NCBI RefSeq assembly: GCF_900683735.1 | Contig: NZ_LR215979.1 | Coordinates: 1,054,001-1,118,000, forward strand | Direction: 5' to 3' | From: Fusobacterium ulcerans ATCC 49185 | Lineage (GTDB): Bacteria; Fusobacteriota; Fusobacteriia; Fusobacteriales; Fusobacteriaceae | Length of the DNA: 64,000 nt | Shown: piece by piece, positions 61,126 to 64,000 of the stretch | Layout: the number at the start of each line of letters is the position of its first letter | Position numbering within the stretch: position 1 is the first letter of the stretch | The notes under the pieces: generated by a model | The model's database searches: none | Told to the model about the DNA's origin: nothing | Seen by the model: only the letters and a program-made list of their open reading frames with translations | Position numbers and translations under genes: made by a program

Positions 61126-62502
61126 ATGAATACAAATGAATCATCAGAACTAAAACGGGAAATAGGGGTGTTTGGTGGAATTAGTATTATTGGTGGAATA
61201 ATGATAGGGGCAGGAATTTTCTATATAGGCTCTTATGTTCTTATGAGAGTTGGAATGAATATTGGATTGGCATTAATATGCTGGCTGATAGGAGGGCTTA
61301 TCAGTTTAATGGGAGGATTATGCTTTGCTGAGTTGGGAAGTATGATGCCAAAAGCTGGAGGAACTACAGTATATTTGAATGAAGCTTATCACCCAATGGT
61401 AGGATTTATGTCAGGTATGTCATCATGCTTACTTGCTGGACCTGGTTCAATAGCAGGACTTTCAATAGCACTTATTGCATCTTTTAGAACTTTTACCACT
61501 ATAAGTGATGTAGGGCTGAAAGCTTTAGCTGTAATGCTTATAGTTTTTCTTACTATATGTAATTGCTATGGAGTAAAAAAAGCTTCAATTCTCCAAAATG
61601 TATCAATGGTGGCAAAATTGATACCTATTCTTTTAATTATGATATCAGCTCTCTTTATGGGAAATATTTTTCCAGATGTTTCATTGTCTACAGTGAATGA
61701 AGCTGCTCAAAGTACAGGAAGAAGTGTCATAGGTATGATAGCTTTTGCTGTGGTTGCAACTTTATGGGCATATGATGGCTGGCAGAATTTGAACTCTTTG
61801 GCAGAAGAGATAAAAGAACCTCAAAGAAATTTACCATTGTCACTGGCAATAGGAATTGGAGGAGTAATAATATTATATATGTTGTTTAACTTTGCTATAT
61901 TTCGTGTTCTTCCAATGGAAGATATCAAAAATATGATAGCTAAAGGGGATTATTATTTAGGAACAGAAGTTGCTAGAAGAATGTTTGGAAATGCTGGAGC
62001 AGTAATAGTTGTAATTGGAATGATTCTAGCTATTTTTGGGTCATTAAATGGATTGATATTATCAGGACCACGTATTTATTATGCTTTGGCAAAAGAAGGA
62101 CATTTCTTTAAAATGTTTTTAAATGTACACCCTGTATATAAAGTTCCAACAAATGCAATAATTGCTCAGGCAATAGTTTCAATAACTCTTGTGCTGTCAC
62201 GTAATTTAGAGCAGTTGGCTACTTTAGTTGTATTTACTGGAATGATTTTTAAACTTTTAACAATATTATCAGTTGTTGTGTTCCGTAAAAAATATCCAAA
62301 TATGGAGCGTCCATATAAGGTAATAGCTTACCCTGTAACAGTTATCATAACATCTTTGGTATTTTTAGGATTGATATTAAACAATCTTGCAAAAGATCCT
62401 GTAAACTCTATTTTAAGCTGTGCAGTTCAGATATTTGCAGTTGCTCTGTACATGTATTTCGATAGAAAAATTAAAAAAGAAAAAATAGATACAGAAGCAT
62501 AG
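61126..62502 (+). CDS. APC family amino-acid permease
   Basis: A 458-residue permease with twelve hydrophobic helices. The first-helix motif GGISIIGGIMIGAGIFYIGSY and the later VVATLWAYDGWQNLNSLAEEIKEPQRNLP (about residues 208-236) are the diagnostic APC/LAT elements. It is likely a proton- or antiport-driven carrier for a neutral or modified amino acid. It is followed after 31 bases by an amidohydrolase gene, so the operon may take up and hydrolyse an amide or cyclic amino-acid derivative. It is preceded by candidate operator sites. AGGAGGAC is the ribosome binding site. Confidence 0.9.
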   Translation: MNTNESSELKREIGVFGGISIIGGIMIGAGIFYIGSYVLMRVGMNIGLALICWLIGGLISLMGGLCFAELGSMMPKAGGTTVYLNEAYHPMVGFMSGMSSCLLAGPGSIAGLSIALIASFRTFTTISDVGLKALAVMLIVFLTICNCYGVKKASILQNVSMVAKLIPILLIMISALFMGNIFPDVSLSTVNEAAQSTGRSVIGMIAFAVVATLWAYDGWQNLNSLAEEIKEPQRNLPLSLAIGIGGVIILYMLFNFAIFRVLPMEDIKNMIAKGDYYLGTEVARRMFGNAGAVIVVIGMILAIFGSLNGLILSGPRIYYALAKEGHFFKMFLNVHPVYKVPTNAIIAQAIVSITLVLSRNLEQLATLVVFTGMIFKLLTILSVVVFRKKYPNMERPYKVIAYPVTVIITSLVFLGLILNNLAKDPVNSILSCAVQIFAVALYMYFDRKIKKEKIDTEA

Positions 62503-62533
62503 TACATATATTTTATAATATAAGGAGGCAGAA

Positions 62534-64000
62534 ATGGAAACATTATTTTATAATGCAAAAGTATATATAGAAAGAGAAAAATTTGCTGAAGCTGTCTTGG
62601 TAAAAGATGGAATAATATCAAAAGTTGGAACAAGTGAAGAACTTTTAAAAGAGGCAGATAAAGATTGTAAGAAGATAGATTGTCAAGGAAAAACAATAAT
62701 TCCTGGATTGAATGATTCTCATATGCATCTATTGGTATTGGGAGAATCTCTTCAAACAGTAAAACTTACAAACAGTAAATCTATTGATGAAATAATAGAA
62801 AGATGCAGAAAATTTATAAAAGAAAATCCTGAATTATCAAAGAATGGTGTATTTGCAATAGGATGGAATCAAGATTTATTTGAAGGGGATAAGAGAATAC
62901 CTAACAGACATGATGTAGATAAAATATCTACAGAAGTTCCAATTATTTTGAGAAGAGTATGTGGACATCAAATGGTATCAAATACAAAAGCAATAGAAAT
63001 GCTGGGAATAGATGGAAACTCTGAGCAGTATGAGGGAGGAACATTTGAGATAGGGGAAGATGGATATCCAAATGGAGTATTTACTGAAAATGCCTGTCGT
63101 CAGCTTAGAAAAGTTATTCCTGAATTTTCATTGGAAGATAGAGAAAAAATGGCTGTTGAAGCTATGAAGCATGCTGTTTCTTTTGGGATAACAAGTGTAC
63201 AGAGTAATGATTTAGGAGCAGTTGTTTTAGGAGAAAAGGATAAATATTTCAAAATGTTTCGTAAAATTTATGAGGAAGGAAAAGGACTTCTTCGTTATCA
63301 TCATCAGATAACTTTCCAATCTCCTGAGGAATTAAAGGAATATGCAGAGAATGGAGAGCTTGTAAAAGGTAATTATCCAGAAGATTCATGGGTGACATTA
63401 GGACCTTTAAAATTGTTTAAAGATGGAAGTTTAGGAGCCAGAACAGCAATGTTGGAAAATGACTATGCAGATGATCCTGGAAATCATGGAGAAGAAAGAT
63501 TTGATGAGAAATACATAGATGATTTATGTAGAGCTGCTGATGAACATGGTATGCAAATAGCTACTCATGTAATAGGAGATGCTGCAACTAACAGTGTAAT
63601 GAAAACATATGAGAAACTTATAAAGGATGGGAAAAATCCTCTACGTCATGCTTTAATTCACTGCCAGATAACAAATAAGGAAATGCTTGAAAATATAGCT
63701 GAAAAAAATGTTTTAGTAATGTATCAGCCAATATTTTTAGATTATGATATGCATATAGTAGAGTCTAGATGTGGAAAAGATCTTGCATCAACATCTTATG
63801 CCTTTAATACTTTGGATAAACTAGGTGGAAAAATTTCATATGGAACAGACTGCCCAGTAGAAGGATGTAATCCTTTCCCAAATATATATTGTGCAGTAAC
63901 TCGTAAAGACTTAAAAGGTAATCCAGCAGAAGGATTCTATCCTGAAGAATGTGTAGATGTATACACAGCTGTTGATGCTTATACTGAAGGAAGTGCTTAT
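62534..64000 (+). CDS. amidohydrolase family 3 (YtcJ-like), 3' end beyond window
   Basis: An open frame of 489 codons with no stop before the window ends; it is therefore easy to miss. It starts METLFYNAKVYIEREK after AAGGAGG. Metal-site motifs: PGLNDSHMHL (HxH), LFKDGSLGARTAML, ATHVIGDAATN, RHALIHCQ and SYGTDCPVEG. These define amidohydrolase family 3 (YtcJ/NfdA-like), which hydrolyse N-acyl or formyl amino derivatives, often after import. The family is typically 520-560 residues, so about 40-70 are missing. It is in one operon with the APC permease. Confidence 0.88.
   Translation, partial: METLFYNAKVYIEREKFAEAVLVKDGIISKVGTSEELLKEADKDCKKIDCQGKTIIPGLNDSHMHLLVLGESLQTVKLTNSKSIDEIIERCRKFIKENPELSKNGVFAIGWNQDLFEGDKRIPNRHDVDKISTEVPIILRRVCGHQMVSNTKAIEMLGIDGNSEQYEGGTFEIGEDGYPNGVFTENACRQLRKVIPEFSLEDREKMAVEAMKHAVSFGITSVQSNDLGAVVLGEKDKYFKMFRKIYEEGKGLLRYHHQITFQSPEELKEYAENGELVKGNYPEDSWVTLGPLKLFKDGSLGARTAMLENDYADDPGNHGEERFDEKYIDDLCRAADEHGMQIATHVIGDAATNSVMKTYEKLIKDGKNPLRHALIHCQITNKEMLENIAEKNVLVMYQPIFLDYDMHIVESRCGKDLASTSYAFNTLDKLGGKISYGTDCPVEGCNPFPNIYCAVTRKDLKGNPAEGFYPEECVDVYTAVDAYTEGSAY

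Noticed and set aside
1-64000. tRNA, rRNA, insertion sequences, prophage or complete CRISPR-Cas system
   Set aside because: I found no cloverleaf with the T-loop consensus, no rRNA, no transposase or integrase frame and no cas genes. The only mobile-like signals are the small repeats in terminators.

Overview
The window is AT-rich (about 30% G+C by eye) and reads as chromosome of a Fusobacterium, most likely a gut species of the F. varium/ulcerans/mortiferum kind. The evidence is a FadA-family adhesin, a Fusobacterium-type anaerobic heme system (HmuW and HmuF) with its own TonB-ExbB-ExbD, a type V autotransporter, a Bat/MoxR operon, and amino-acid fermentation enzymes (asparaginase, aspartase). 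The species is an inference; there is no rRNA or tRNA gene in the window.

Layout. 1-9.8 kb: tail of an SPFH protein, small unknown proteins, a SigH-like sigma factor, an NhaC antiporter, a repeat lipoprotein, a tail-anchored SAP-domain protein, CorA, the FadA-like adhesin and a GlcNAc-type PTS permease. 10-19 kb: a heme-iron divergon. hmuF-exbB-exbD-tonB run left and hmuW-receptor-hmuU-hmuV-hmuT run right from two face-to-face consensus promoters. 19.4-22.2 kb: a decaying patch with an intact LysA-like decarboxylase between a broken ABM monooxygenase gene and the wreck of an ABC exporter ATPase. 22.2-24.3 kb: a solute-binding lipoprotein and an alanine-racemase-family enzyme behind a promoter, an arginine-codon-rich 25-residue leader ORF, a strong RNA hairpin and a terminator; this looks like an attenuator. 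24.4-35 kb: secreted proteins, GNAT enzymes, an EF-G paralogue, an autotransporter, aminopeptidase P and a CatA-type chloramphenicol acetyltransferase homologue. 35.4-38 kb: codB-codA. 38.4-45.7 kb: the Bat operon (moxR, DUF58, batA, batB, a repeat-bearing batC, batD, DUF4250). 45.9-50.7 kb: ROK regulator, SSS symporter and Cys-type sulfatase. 51.3-54.4 kb: aspartase and an asparaginase with an extra C-terminal region. 54.5-60.7 kb: aroK, an SDR enzyme, a DUF4139 protein and small unknown or secreted proteins. 60.8-64 kb: an APC permease and a YtcJ-type amidohydrolase (cut by the window end) behind three TTGTATACAA-like palindromes.

How the parts fit. The heme block supplies energy (TonB/ExbBD), outer-membrane entry, ABC import, radical-SAM opening of the porphyrin and a flavodoxin partner. 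Asparaginase plus aspartase turn asparagine into fumarate and two ammonia. codB/codA import and deaminate cytosine. The sulfatase/symporter pair resembles E. coli yidJ/yidK. Genes meeting tail to tail often share bidirectional terminators, and several of these carry unusually long loops with a recurring TTCTAAAATT-type motif, which may be a small repeat family.

Many long open frames begin upstream of the true start because the Shine-Dalgarno sequence itself lies inside the extension; I moved those starts to the ATG that follows the GGAGG.
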